This document shows positions 27,212 through 35,621 of a DNA stretch of 64,000 nucleotides, one piece after another; position 1 is the stretch's first letter; every line of letters begins with the position of its first letter. The DNA lies in NCBI GenBank assembly GCA_025450195.1, contig JANWHW010000008.1, forward strand, positions 1 to 64,000, in the 5' to 3' direction. The position numbers were made by a program, and so were the translations under genes. Under the pieces are notes generated by a model. That model made no database searches. It worked only from the letters and a program-made list of their open reading frames with translations, and had not been told where the DNA came from. This stretch comes from Solirubrobacterales bacterium (GTDB lineage Bacteria > Actinomycetota > Thermoleophilia > Solirubrobacterales > 70-9).

Positions 27212-28159
27212 CTACCCAATCGTCTCCGGGGCGAGATCCCCCGAGCGATCGTGGGGCGGCCCCTCCTCTTCCTCGGCTTCCCGTTCTGCCCTACGCGTGT
27301 TCCACCAGCGCGGGAACCAGATCAGCAGTCCGAGCCCGATGCCGGCCACCGCTGCGGCGATCGGCCAGACCACGGGATCGCCCTTCTGCACCGTGACGAT
27401 CCCAGATGCGACGAGGACCACGCCCAGGGCCGTGCGCAGGAACCCCGTCGGCGCCCGTGCGGCGAAGTGCGCGCCGACGATGACCCCGGGAACCGAGCCG
27501 AGCAGGATGTTCCCGGCCAAGACGAAGTCGACGTTGCCTCCCACCCAGTGCGCAATCCCGGCGGCCCAGAGCAGGATCGCGGCGTGGAAGACGTCGGTGC
27601 CAACCACCTTGCGCGGCGTGAGACGGAAGACCGCGATCAGCAGGATCGCGATCACCGTGCCCGAGCCGGCTGAGGTGATCCCGATAACGAAGCCGGTGGT
27701 GGCGCCGATCGCAACCGCGGCCACCTTGTGGCGCCTCTTCAGCTCGAAGTCGTCTCGCTCTTCGACCAGTTTGCTGAGGATCAGGGCTCGCGCCAGGGTG
27801 ATGATCCCAACCATCAACAGCGTCCCGCCGAGCAAGGCGTAGACGATCGAATCGAGGCGCTCTTCCCCGATCTTGCTCTGCAAGATCGAGATCGCCCAAA
27901 CCCCAGCGATCGACGCCGGCACGCTGCCGGCCGCCATCCAGAGCGCAAGGCCCATGTTGACCGTGCGCATACGCAGGTGCCGCCAGCCACCCACGGTCTT
28001 GGTTACCGCCGCATAGAAGATGTCGGTGCCGATCGCGGTCACCGGCTTCACTCCAAAGAGCAGGATCAGCAGCGGCGTCATCAGAGTTCCGCCGCCCATG
28101 CCGGTCATGCCGACCATTGCTCCGATTCCGAAGCCGAAGATGACGATTGCCGGGTCCAT
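27212..28159 (-). CDS. TauE/SafE-type anion exporter
   Basis: About 315 residues with eight or more membrane helices. The family pattern is seen in MVGMTGMGGGTLMTPLLILLFGVKPVTAIGTDIFYAAVTKTVGGWRH and the matching second half TGFVIGITSAGSGTVIAILLIAVFRLTPRKVVGTDVFHAAILLWAAG, an internal duplication. Such proteins export sulfite or organosulfonates. Start: ATG at 28159 (MDPAIVIFGFG) is favoured over a GTG at 28180 because the helix begins here. It is followed by the Rrf2 regulator and is divergent from the thiXYZ-like operon; an 8-bp-arm inverted repeat lies between the two starts. Confidence 0.88.
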   Translation of the reverse strand: MDPAIVIFGFGIGAMVGMTGMGGGTLMTPLLILLFGVKPVTAIGTDIFYAAVTKTVGGWRHLRMRTVNMGLALWMAAGSVPASIAGVWAISILQSKIGEERLDSIVYALLGGTLLMVGIITLARALILSKLVEERDDFELKRRHKVAAVAIGATTGFVIGITSAGSGTVIAILLIAVFRLTPRKVVGTDVFHAAILLWAAGIAHWVGGNVDFVLAGNILLGSVPGVIVGAHFAARAPTGFLRTALGVVLVASGIVTVQKGDPVVWPIAAAVAGIGLGLLIWFPRWWNTRRAEREAEEEEGPPHDRSGDLAPETIG

Positions 28160-28190
28160 CGAATTTCCCGCGCTGGGCACTTATCGACTT

Positions 28191-28211
28191 TCCTGACCTT
28201 TTTGGTCAGGA
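28191..28211. promoter_or_regulatory. Inverted repeat between tauE-like and thiZ-like genes
   Basis: TCCTGACC-TTTTT-GGTCAGGA: perfect 8-bp arms, 5-nt spacer, centred 40 bp from each divergent gene start. It could be an operator, perhaps for the Rrf2 protein encoded two genes away, or for a regulator of the transporter. The T-run is in the loop, so it is not an intrinsic terminator. Confidence 0.5.
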
Positions 28212-28236
28212 GCGCGGAGTGCGCCAGGATACCAAG

Positions 28237-29061
28237 ATGCCCACCGAAGCCAAGGAGTTCGCCATAGGGAACGCATCGCCTGCCTTTGGCGATCTTGCGC
28301 ACCCTGGCGCCGCCGTTTCGATCCGCGGCCTTCGGCACTTTTACGGCTCATTGGAGACGATCGAGGGCTTCGACATGGAGTGCCCCCCACACCGGGTCCT
28401 CGGCCTGGTCGGGCCCTCGGGCTGTGGCAAGACGACTCTGTTGGAGACGATCTGCGGCCTACAGGAGCCCGCTGCGGGAAATGTGGAAGTCGGCGGGGCT
28501 CTTGACCCACGCGGCCGCCTCGCTCGCTGCGCATTCATGCCGCAACGCGACATGCTCCTGCCCTGGCTCTCGGCCCTGGACAACTCCGCCCTGGCGCTGC
28601 GCAACAGAGGCACCGGCCGCAAGAAGGCTCGAAAGGAGGCAGGCCAATTGTTCGAGCGCTTCGGGCTGGCAGGCTTCGAGAGGGCCCTGCCGGCTGAGCT
28701 CTCCGGAGGAATGCGCCAGCGGGTCGCATTCCTCCGCACTCTCGTGTCCGGCAAGCCGGTCCTGGCACTGGACGAGCCCTTTGCCTCGCTCGATGCGATC
28801 ACCCGGTCGGAGATGCAAGCCTGGCTGGCGGGGGCGCTGGCCACCGACCCCCGAACCGTGCTCCTGGTAACCCACGACGTCGAGGAGGCCCTCTACCTGT
28901 CCGATGAGGTGGCGGTGCTCTCGGCTCGCCCGCTGCGGGTCGTCGACAAAATGAGCGCTCCCACGCCTCGAGCTCCCGATCGCGATGCTGCCGTTACCGA
29001 CCCTTCGTTCGTCGCCGTCCGCGAGCGCGCGACGACCTCCCTTCGTGGAGCGGCAGGATGA
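28237..29061 (+). CDS. ABC transporter ATPase, NMT1/THI5-type system (ThiZ-like)
   Basis: 274-residue ATP-binding subunit. Walker A GPSGCGKTTLLETI, Q-loop MPQRDMLLPWLS, signature LSGGMRQRVAF, Walker B VLALDEPFASLD, switch His VTHDVEEAL. This SsuB/TauB/ThiZ-type pattern (QxxxLLPW, DEPFxALD) goes with permease and NMT1-like binding protein downstream, making a pyrimidine-precursor (HMP/formylaminopyrimidine) importer likely. The ATG at 28237 is chosen because the earlier frame crosses the operator-like repeat. It overlaps the permease gene by 4 bp. Confidence 0.88.
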   Translation: MPTEAKEFAIGNASPAFGDLAHPGAAVSIRGLRHFYGSLETIEGFDMECPPHRVLGLVGPSGCGKTTLLETICGLQEPAAGNVEVGGALDPRGRLARCAFMPQRDMLLPWLSALDNSALALRNRGTGRKKARKEAGQLFERFGLAGFERALPAELSGGMRQRVAFLRTLVSGKPVLALDEPFASLDAITRSEMQAWLAGALATDPRTVLLVTHDVEEALYLSDEVAVLSARPLRVVDKMSAPTPRAPDRDAAVTDPSFVAVRERATTSLRGAAG

Positions 29062-29810
29062 GGCGCTGGCTCCTTCCCACGCTGTTCCTCGCGGGGCTGA
29101 TCGCCGTCTGGCAGATCGCCGCCACGACCGGCGTGATCGCCGATGCGCTGAACCTGGAGCCCTACCTCGTTCCCTCCCCCTCAGAAGTCGCAACCTCGCT
29201 TTGGGACAGTCGCTCGCTGCTCGCCGAAAACGCCTGGGTGACCCTGCAGGAGATGCTGTTCGGCCTCTGCATCGGATTGATCGTCGGCGTCAGCTTCGCC
29301 GTCGCCATGCACCTCTCCAGCGGGGTGCGGGAAGCGACCTACCCGCTGCTGGTCATTTCACAGACGATTCCGATCGTCGTCATCGCCCCGATCCTGGTCC
29401 TCTGGCTCGGATACGGGATCTGGCCAAAGTTGGTGGTCGTCGCCTTGATCTGCTTCTTCCCAGTCGCCGTCAACACACTGGACGGACTCCGCTCAGTCGA
29501 TCGCGAGACAACGAAGATGATGCGAACCCTCGACGCCTCTCGGGGGCAGATCCTGTGGCGGGTCGAGGCACCCGGAGCGCTCCCCTACTTCTTCAGCGGG
29601 GCAAGGATCGCCGCCACGATTGCCCCGATCGGAGCCGTCTTCGGCGAGTGGGTCGGCGCGGACTCCGGGCTCGGCCACCTGATCCTCCAGGACAACGCTC
29701 AGCTGGAAACCGCCCGGGTGTTCGCCGCGACGGCGGTCCTCTCGGCAATCGCCCTAAGCCTCTTCGGATTGCTGGCACTCGCGGAGCGCCGCATAGTCAC
29801 TTGGCGATAG
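29058..29810 (+). CDS. ABC transporter permease (ThiX-like)
   Basis: 250 residues, six membrane helices. The inner-membrane permease signature is EAPGALPYFFSGARIAATIAPIGAVFGEWVGADSGLG, with the EAA-type loop EAPGALPYFFSG contacting the ATPase. N-terminal residues 1-25 form the first helix. This is the same class as SsuC, TauC and ThiX. ATGA overlap with the ATPase gene and 10-bp spacing to the binding-protein gene show one operon. Confidence 0.9.
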   Translation: MRRWLLPTLFLAGLIAVWQIAATTGVIADALNLEPYLVPSPSEVATSLWDSRSLLAENAWVTLQEMLFGLCIGLIVGVSFAVAMHLSSGVREATYPLLVISQTIPIVVIAPILVLWLGYGIWPKLVVVALICFFPVAVNTLDGLRSVDRETTKMMRTLDASRGQILWRVEAPGALPYFFSGARIAATIAPIGAVFGEWVGADSGLGHLILQDNAQLETARVFAATAVLSAIALSLFGLLALAERRIVTWR

Positions 29811-29820
29811 AAAGCAGGGG

Positions 29821-30843
29821 ATGAAGCCCTTCCGCCCAACGGCGATCGTCGTCGCACTGGCCCTCCTGACCCTGGCGATGGGACTGGCGGGCTGCGGCGA
29901 GAAGAGCGAGGACGGGACCGCTGGAAGCGAGCCCCTCAGCGTCACCCTCGACTTCTACCCCAACCCCGATCACGCCGGCATCTACATGGCGCAGAAGCTC
30001 GGCTATTTCCGCGATGCCGGCCTTGACGTGTCGATCCACACGCCCTCTGATCCCGCCGCGCCGATCAAGCAGGCCGCCGCCGGACACACCGATCTGGCGA
30101 TCTCCTACGAGCCCGAGGTACTGCTGGCCGATGAAAAGGGACTCGACGTGGTTGCCGTCGGCGCCCTCGTGGACACGCCGCTCACCTCGATGATCTGGCT
30201 GCAGCAGTCCAAGATCGGGGGGATCGGCGATCTGCGGGGCAAGACCATCGCCACCGCGGGCATCCCCTACCAGGACGCTTACCTGAAAACGATCCTCGCC
30301 CGGGCAAACCTCTCCCTCTCTGACGTGAAGGTGGTCAACGTCGGCTACGGGCTCCTGCCGGCAATAGTCAGTGGGCGCGCCCAGGCGATGCTCGGCGGCT
30401 TCCTCAACGTCGAGGGGGTGGATCTGCGCGAGCGCGGCGAGGACCCCGTCGTGACGCCAGTCGACCAGCTTGGCGTTCCCACCTACAACGAGCTGGTGCT
30501 GGTTGCCCAGCGAGATCGCCTCGAAGACGACCCGGAGGCGATCCGGCTCTTCCTTGCGGCCCTCGAGCGTGGTACCGCGGCGGCGGTCGCCAGCCCCAAC
30601 GCGACGACCGACGCGCTACTCCAAGCCAATCCCGACCTCGACCCCAAACTGACAAGCGCGGAGGTGAAAGCGACCCTGCCGCTGCTCGCACCCAAACGCC
30701 CGGGGCACCCGTTCGGCTATATGAACCCTGCTCAGTGGCAGAAGTTCATCGACTGGATGCGCGACAACGAAGTGATCGCCTCGCAACCGGCCCCATCGCA
30801 GGTGCTCAGCAACGACTACTTACCGGGCAGGATCCCCGAGTAG
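29821..30843 (+). CDS. NMT1/THI5-type substrate-binding lipoprotein (ThiY-like)
   Basis: 340 residues. The signal peptide has a lipobox LAGC at about residue 24, so it is anchored outside the membrane. The mature domain has LDFYPNPDHAGIYMAQKLGYFRDAGLDVSIHTPSDPAAPIKQAAAGHTDLAISYEPEVLLADEKGLDVVAVGAL and PTYNELVLVAQRDRL, typical of the NMT1/THI5-like group that binds thiamine-pyrimidine precursors. No TPP riboswitch is present before the operon. Its 3' end overlaps the convergent GGDEF-EAL gene by 24 bp. Confidence 0.88.
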   Translation: MKPFRPTAIVVALALLTLAMGLAGCGEKSEDGTAGSEPLSVTLDFYPNPDHAGIYMAQKLGYFRDAGLDVSIHTPSDPAAPIKQAAAGHTDLAISYEPEVLLADEKGLDVVAVGALVDTPLTSMIWLQQSKIGGIGDLRGKTIATAGIPYQDAYLKTILARANLSLSDVKVVNVGYGLLPAIVSGRAQAMLGGFLNVEGVDLRERGEDPVVTPVDQLGVPTYNELVLVAQRDRLEDDPEAIRLFLAALERGTAAAVASPNATTDALLQANPDLDPKLTSAEVKATLPLLAPKRPGHPFGYMNPAQWQKFIDWMRDNEVIASQPAPSQVLSNDYLPGRIPE

Positions 30844-33114
30844 CTCGAGACCGCCATCGCGCACCAGCTGCGTCAGCCGCTCTGCGGGGAGTGCCCGCGC
30901 AAAGAGGTGGCCCTGCGCGTAGTCACATCCCAAGCGGCGAAGCTCCGCGAGCTGCGTCTCGTTCTCCACACCCTCGGCAATCGCGTCGAGTGAGAGAGCG
31001 CGAGCCATGCCGATGACCGCCTCGACGATCGCCGTGCGCCCCTGCTCGACCCCCAAGCCATCGATGAAGGAGCGATCGATCTTCAGTGCATCGAATGGGA
31101 AGCGGTTGAGATAGGCGAGGGACGAGTAGCCCGTCCCGAAGTCGTCGAGCACCAACCGCACACCGAGCTTGCTCAGGTCTTCCAGGGTCGCGGTAGCACT
31201 GGCCGACTCCTCGACGAGGATGCTCTCGGTGATCTCCAGCCGCAGTCGACCAGGCTCGAGTCCGGTGCGATCGAGTATCTCGGCAACCGAGGTGGCGAGG
31301 TCGCGGCGCGCGACCTGCCGCGCCGAGAGGTTCACCGAGATGTCGAGCGGCCGCCGACCTGGCCGCAAGCCTTGCCACTCGAGGACCTGGCGGCATGCGC
31401 TCTCCTGCACCCAGCGACCGATCGGCTCGATCAGCCCGCTCTCCTCGGCGATGGAGACAAACTCACCCGGGTCGAGCATGCCCCGCTCGGAGTGTCGCCA
31501 GCGCACCAGCGCCTCGAGCCCGACGATCTCGCCGCTCGCGAGCTCAACCACAGGCTGGTAATGGAGCCGCAGCTCGTCGCGTTCGATCGCATGACCTAGC
31601 TCTCGCTCGGTCTGGAGCCGGCGCACCGCGCGTTCCTGCATCTCGACATCGAACAGCTCGCAGCGGGCTCGGCCTCGTTCCTTTGCCCTGTACATCGCGG
31701 CGTCGGCGTCGCGAATCAGAAGGTCGGCGTCCCCCGAATCGCCGCTGGTCGGCCGTGCGATGGCGATGCCCACGCTCGCCGAAATGAAGTGCTCCGCTCC
31801 ACCAATGAGATACGGCTTGGCAAATGCGTCCGCAACGCGATTGGCTATCGCAATGGCCTCGTCTTCATCGGCGAGCCGATCGACCAAGATCCCAAACTCA
31901 TCGCCGCCGAAGCGGGCGACGACGTCCCCCGGCCGCAGGTGATTGCGCAGACGGGAAGCCACAGAACGCAGCAGTTCGTCACCCGCATGGTGGCCGATGC
32001 TGTCGTTGATCAGCTTGAAGTGGTCGAGGTCAAAGAAGAGGACCCCGACCGGCGTCCCCGCGACAGAGGCCCGCGTCAGCGCATCGTTGAGCGAATCGAC
32101 GAAGCTGATCCGATTGGGCAGGCCGGTGAGCGAGTCATGCAAGACGCGGTGGCGCAACGCCTGGTCGGCGGTATGGCGCTCGAGTGCATCGGCCACGACG
32201 TTCGCCGATGCCTGCACGAAATGGACATCCTGCGGGGTGAACCGGCTGGGCTCGGTCGAGTGGATGTCGAGAACGCCGAAGGGGCGATCTTTGCCATCGA
32301 TGGAGACTGCGAGGCTGCTGCGCACACCCGCGGTGCCGAGCACGCCGGGAAGCGCGAAGCGACGCTCCGATCGCCAGTCGTCGACGATCACATGCAGTCC
32401 CGAGTCGAGCGCAGCTCCAGCGTGTGAATCGCGCCCCGCCGACATGCTGCCTTCGACAATTGCCGCCGAGCGCTCGAGACCCGCGCGCAGAAGCAACCGG
32501 CGGCCGTCCTCATCGACTTCCCAAATGCAGGCCGCCTCAACTCCATCGATCTCTGTCATCAACTCAACCGCCTCAACCATCAACGCACCGGGATCGCCGT
32601 GCTGGAGCGCGTGCCTGCCCAGCCGGGCGACGGCCGCCTGCTGCGCCGCGCCGCGACGCAGTTCCTGCTCGGCATGCTTGCGCTCGGTTATGTCGTAGAG
32701 CACGCCGTGCCAAACCGGGGTGCCTCTCTCGTCGGGTTCCAGCACCGCCTCGTCGAGGATCCAGACGACATCGCCGTCATGAGTGATCATCCGATAGTCG
32801 ATCGGGGGGGCATAGCGCTGACTGGGCGAATGACCAGCCTCGACCTCTAGCACCCGGTCGCGGTCGCCGGAATGTAGCTGCCTGGCCCAAAGGCTCGGGT
32901 CCGCTATCCATTCCTCGGGGCTGTAGCCGAGGATGTCCTCGATCTGAGGGCTGACGTAGCGCCAGCGCCCCTGCTCGCCCACCTCACAGGAGTAGACGAT
33001 CGCTGGGAGCCGCTCGATCAGTCGCCTGTACTCCCCGCCGGCACCCGAAATCTGGTCGAGGAACTCCGTTACCCGATCCCCAGGCCCGCTCTTGCCTCGT
33101 GCGGCGCTCTCCAT
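30820..33114 (-). CDS. PAS-GAF-GGDEF-EAL cyclic-di-GMP signalling protein
   Basis: 764 residues from the ATG at 33114 (MESAARGKSGPGD), where the PAS domain soon begins; the frame upstream runs into the glycosylase gene. Domains in order: PAS (about 25-145), GAF (about 155-310), GGDEF (about 320-475) with an intact FGGDEF motif, and EAL (about 490-750) with VGLEALVRW, DDFGTGYSSL and FPFDALKIDRSFI. Both cyclase and phosphodiesterase motifs look complete, so net activity is unclear. No membrane segment is seen, so it is cytoplasmic. Input is probably a ligand, redox or light signal through PAS/GAF. It lies 37 bp downstream of the glycosylase gene. Confidence 0.92.
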   Translation of the reverse strand: MESAARGKSGPGDRVTEFLDQISGAGGEYRRLIERLPAIVYSCEVGEQGRWRYVSPQIEDILGYSPEEWIADPSLWARQLHSGDRDRVLEVEAGHSPSQRYAPPIDYRMITHDGDVVWILDEAVLEPDERGTPVWHGVLYDITERKHAEQELRRGAAQQAAVARLGRHALQHGDPGALMVEAVELMTEIDGVEAACIWEVDEDGRRLLLRAGLERSAAIVEGSMSAGRDSHAGAALDSGLHVIVDDWRSERRFALPGVLGTAGVRSSLAVSIDGKDRPFGVLDIHSTEPSRFTPQDVHFVQASANVVADALERHTADQALRHRVLHDSLTGLPNRISFVDSLNDALTRASVAGTPVGVLFFDLDHFKLINDSIGHHAGDELLRSVASRLRNHLRPGDVVARFGGDEFGILVDRLADEDEAIAIANRVADAFAKPYLIGGAEHFISASVGIAIARPTSGDSGDADLLIRDADAAMYRAKERGRARCELFDVEMQERAVRRLQTERELGHAIERDELRLHYQPVVELASGEIVGLEALVRWRHSERGMLDPGEFVSIAEESGLIEPIGRWVQESACRQVLEWQGLRPGRRPLDISVNLSARQVARRDLATSVAEILDRTGLEPGRLRLEITESILVEESASATATLEDLSKLGVRLVLDDFGTGYSSLAYLNRFPFDALKIDRSFIDGLGVEQGRTAIVEAVIGMARALSLDAIAEGVENETQLAELRRLGCDYAQGHLFARALPAERLTQLVRDGGLELLGDPAR

Positions 33115-33151
33115 CGGAGATCTATCGACAAAACGGCTGGTTTCTTTACTT

Positions 33152-34057
33152 TTAGGGAGCGCCTGTCCAGGCTGCAGCCAGCCCCCTGAAAGGTGCATAG
33201 GGAGCGTAGAACTCCTCGACCTCCTCGACGGTCGCCCGACGGCCCAAGCGGTTGAGGCGACCCACGAGCTTCAGATAGATGAGATCGCCTGCCGGCAACG
33301 AATCCGGTTCGCCGCGCCCGTAGAGCCCGAGGCACTGCACCGTCCACGGTCCGATCTCGGGAGTGCGGAGCAGCCGGGCATCGGCATTGCTATCGCCGGG
33401 ATCGCAGCGCCCAGCGGCGATCTCGCGGGCGATCGCGCGCAGGGCGATCGCCCGATGCATCGCCAGCCCCATTGACTCCAATTCGGCCGGCGCCCGTCCG
33501 GCGATCAGCGCAGGGGATGGGACGTCCCGCAGCGACTCGGATTCGTCGCCAAGCCGTGGGCCCCAGCGACCGACTATGCGGCGCTGGATCTTCGCCGCTC
33601 GCCCAGACTCGATCAGCTGCTTGACGACAGCCCAGGCAAGCGCCTCCCAGGGCCATGGACGGCGCCGGAGCCTCAGGTACGGGCGACGTCGCAGCAACGG
33701 CCCAAGCAGGGGATCGCGGCGGAACTGCCGGTGAAAGGCGCGAAGGTCATCGTCGACCCCAAGCGCGAACCTCATTCGCTCCACCGCCAACCTGAGCGTC
33801 GGGGCGTCGGCACCGCGATGCGGTGGCTCAGAGGCAAGGACAGACGCCTTCACCGAGGCAGGATCGACCGGCTCGGCTCGGATCAGGACCCGATCGGCGG
33901 CAGGCTGCCAGGCGCGAACGAGAACGGGGCTGTGCTCTACGTCGAGCAGCCGAGTCGCGACGCCGCCGCTCACCCTCATGACTCGGTCCTCCCCGCCATA
34001 CGTGGGCAGCCGATAGGGGAACGGAGGCTTCACCTCCAGCTCAAAGGCCCTCTCCAT
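33152..34057 (-). CDS. DNA-3-methyladenine glycosylase (AlkA-like HhH-GPD)
   Basis: 301 residues. The C-terminal part has the helix-hairpin-helix and catalytic region, LLRTPEIGPWTVQCLGLYGRGEPDSLPAGDLIYLKLVGRL, with the Asp of AGDLIY in the catalytic position of the AlkA/OGG family. The N-terminal half has an AlkA-like beta domain (FELEVKPPFPYRLPTYGGEDRVMRV...). It removes alkylated bases to start base-excision repair. Start is ATG 34057; the much longer frame upstream is Arg-rich and only an artefact of G/C content. A small unknown gene sits 8 bp upstream and is probably co-transcribed. Confidence 0.85.
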   Translation of the reverse strand: MERAFELEVKPPFPYRLPTYGGEDRVMRVSGGVATRLLDVEHSPVLVRAWQPAADRVLIRAEPVDPASVKASVLASEPPHRGADAPTLRLAVERMRFALGVDDDLRAFHRQFRRDPLLGPLLRRRPYLRLRRRPWPWEALAWAVVKQLIESGRAAKIQRRIVGRWGPRLGDESESLRDVPSPALIAGRAPAELESMGLAMHRAIALRAIAREIAAGRCDPGDSNADARLLRTPEIGPWTVQCLGLYGRGEPDSLPAGDLIYLKLVGRLNRLGRRATVEEVEEFYAPYAPFRGLAAAWTGAP

Positions 34058-34065
34058 CCTCAGGG

Positions 34066-34380
34066 CTAGCGGCCGAGCAAGTGCACGTCGACCAAGAAGG
34101 AGCGACTGGCGACTACGTTCGCCTGCCGCTCGCGGCGGCGGGAAAGCCTCCGCCCGGTGGTCCTGCGGGTGCTGACCGCGCCAACCGCTCTCACGGCCGC
34201 AACGGTCGCTGCGCCGGCGAGCACCCCGCCGGCAGCCGCGATCGCCGCGGTTCGCACCTCCCCACGCAAGACCGGAAGGGCGGGCTCCTCGTAACGCTCC
34301 AGCACGCGGACCGCCTGCTCGGCCCCGGGATCGCCGTCCTCCTCGGCAAGCACCTCGCCGTCTACCTCCAGTTTGCTCAC
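34066..34380 (-). CDS. Small hypothetical protein with one hydrophobic segment
   Basis: 104 residues from the GTG at 34380 (VSKLEVDGEVLAEEDGD); an ATG 10 codons upstream is also possible. A moderately hydrophobic Ala/Gly/Val-rich stretch (VRTAAIAAAGGVLAGAATVAAVRAV) around residues 45-70 may be a membrane helix, followed by a basic R-rich segment and SFLVDVHLLGR. Not recognised. It lies 8 bp before the glycosylase start, on the same strand. Confidence 0.5.
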   Translation of the reverse strand: MSKLEVDGEVLAEEDGDPGAEQAVRVLERYEEPALPVLRGEVRTAAIAAAGGVLAGAATVAAVRAVGAVSTRRTTGRRLSRRRERQANVVASRSFLVDVHLLGR

Positions 34381-34462
34381 CCAGCCGACTGTAGCGATGC
34401 GAGCGGCCAAGATCAGTGGGCGGCCGGGGGGAATGTCGCACGTTGCGGCCCTAGAAGCCGCT

Positions 34463-35596
34463 CTACAAAGACTTCTCGTAAAGCCGGTAGCGCTTTACGA
34501 CCTCGCCGCCCATGCCTTCCATCGCCCGGTTCATCGCCCCGTTGGTCTCGAGTATCCAACCTGTCTCCGCGGCGGGGACGCCCTCAGGGCTCGCCTGCTC
34601 GAGGTGCCTCAGATACAGCCCCGCCGCCACGCCGGTGTGGCGGTAGTCGTGCTTGACGCCGAGGGCGAAGACGCGAACCCTGTCGATCTTGCCCTTCCCC
34701 CGCAGGAACTTGAGCCAGCCGAGGGGGAGCAGGCGGCCATTCAGCTTCGCCATCACCTGGTTGATGTCGGGAAGGGTCAGCGCCGCCCCCACCGGTTCGC
34801 CGTCCTTTTCGGCGATGAAGGCCCAGTCCTCGTCGAGCACCTGCTTCAGGTTCTTGGCCTGGAATTGGACCTCGGCGTCGGTGACGGGCACAAAGCCCCA
34901 GTTTTTCCCCCACGCATCGTTATAGACCTCCATGAAGCGGTGCACCTCATCCGCCATCCGGCGCTTGTTCATGTTTCGAATCTCGATCCCTTCGTCCCGC
35001 AGCGCCTTCTGGGCCGCGGTGTGGATCTCCGGCGCAAACAGGTCGCCTTCCTTCAACTCGCCTATGGCCAGGTACCACATCAGGAGGTCCATCGCCTTGC
35101 TGTAACCGCGACCCTCGATCAGATCTCGGTAGAAGGGTGGATGCCAGGGCTGGAGGATCATCGGGCGAATGTCATAGCCCTCGATCAGGACCCCAACCTC
35201 GTCGTTGGTGGTGAAGTCCATCGGGCCAAGTACCCGCTCCCGACCGCGCGCCCTCAGCCAATCCTCAGCCGCACTCAGAAGCGCCTCTGCGACCGCTGGG
35301 TCATCGACTGTCTCGAAGAAGCCGAACATGCCGTCGCCGTCGCCCTGGTACTCATCCCAGCGCTGGTCGATCTGAGCGGTGATTCGCCCGACCGGCTCGC
35401 CGTCCCGTTCGGCGATGAAGTACTCGGCCTCGGCATGTTCGAAGTAGGGATTCTTCGAGCGATTCAGGAACTGCATCCGCTCGAAGATCAACGGCGCCAC
35501 CCACATCGCGCTTTCGCTGTGGAGGCGAAAGGGGACCTTGACGAAGCGCTTCAGCTCACGCCGGGTGCGCACCGGCCGAATCGTCACACCTCCCAT
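34463..35596 (-). CDS. GNAT-fold acyltransferase-like protein, possible bacterial ceramide synthase
   Basis: 377 residues from ATG 35596. The N-terminus VTIRPVRTRRELKRFVKVPFRLHSESAMWVAPLIFERMQFLNRSKNPYFEHAEAEYFIAERDGEPVGRITAQIDQ and the later DWLRARGRERVLGPMDFTTNDEVGVLIEGYD belong to the long GNAT-like family often mislabelled dATP pyrophosphohydrolase. A member of this family in Caulobacter is the bacterial ceramide synthase; I use that only as a lead. The neighbour on the other side of the divergent promoter is a serine-palmitoyltransferase-like enzyme, which fits. A GTG/ATG-overlapping start at 35623 is the alternative. A TAGGTT box ends 8 nt before 35596, so the mRNA may be leaderless. 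Confidence 0.72.
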   Translation of the reverse strand: MGGVTIRPVRTRRELKRFVKVPFRLHSESAMWVAPLIFERMQFLNRSKNPYFEHAEAEYFIAERDGEPVGRITAQIDQRWDEYQGDGDGMFGFFETVDDPAVAEALLSAAEDWLRARGRERVLGPMDFTTNDEVGVLIEGYDIRPMILQPWHPPFYRDLIEGRGYSKAMDLLMWYLAIGELKEGDLFAPEIHTAAQKALRDEGIEIRNMNKRRMADEVHRFMEVYNDAWGKNWGFVPVTDAEVQFQAKNLKQVLDEDWAFIAEKDGEPVGAALTLPDINQVMAKLNGRLLPLGWLKFLRGKGKIDRVRVFALGVKHDYRHTGVAAGLYLRHLEQASPEGVPAAETGWILETNGAMNRAMEGMGGEVVKRYRLYEKSL

Positions 35597-35604
35597 GGGA
35601 TCGG

Positions 35605-35614
35605 AACCTACACT
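35605..35614. promoter_or_regulatory. Overlapping divergent -10 boxes
   Basis: Plus strand TACACT (35609-35614) ends 7 nt before the ATG at 35622. Minus strand TAGGTT (plus 35605-35610) ends 8 nt before the ATG at 35596. The two boxes overlap by 2 bp, so only one polymerase could bind at a time and both mRNAs would be leaderless. No ribosome-binding site precedes either start. The -35 regions are not obvious. Confidence 0.4.
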
Positions 35615-35621
35615 TTCGCTC

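Noticed and set aside
28181-28236. TPP riboswitch before the ThiXYZ-like operon
   Set aside because: The gap is only 56 bp and lacks the CTGAGA and ACCTGATCTGG-like conserved blocks; only the inverted repeat is present.
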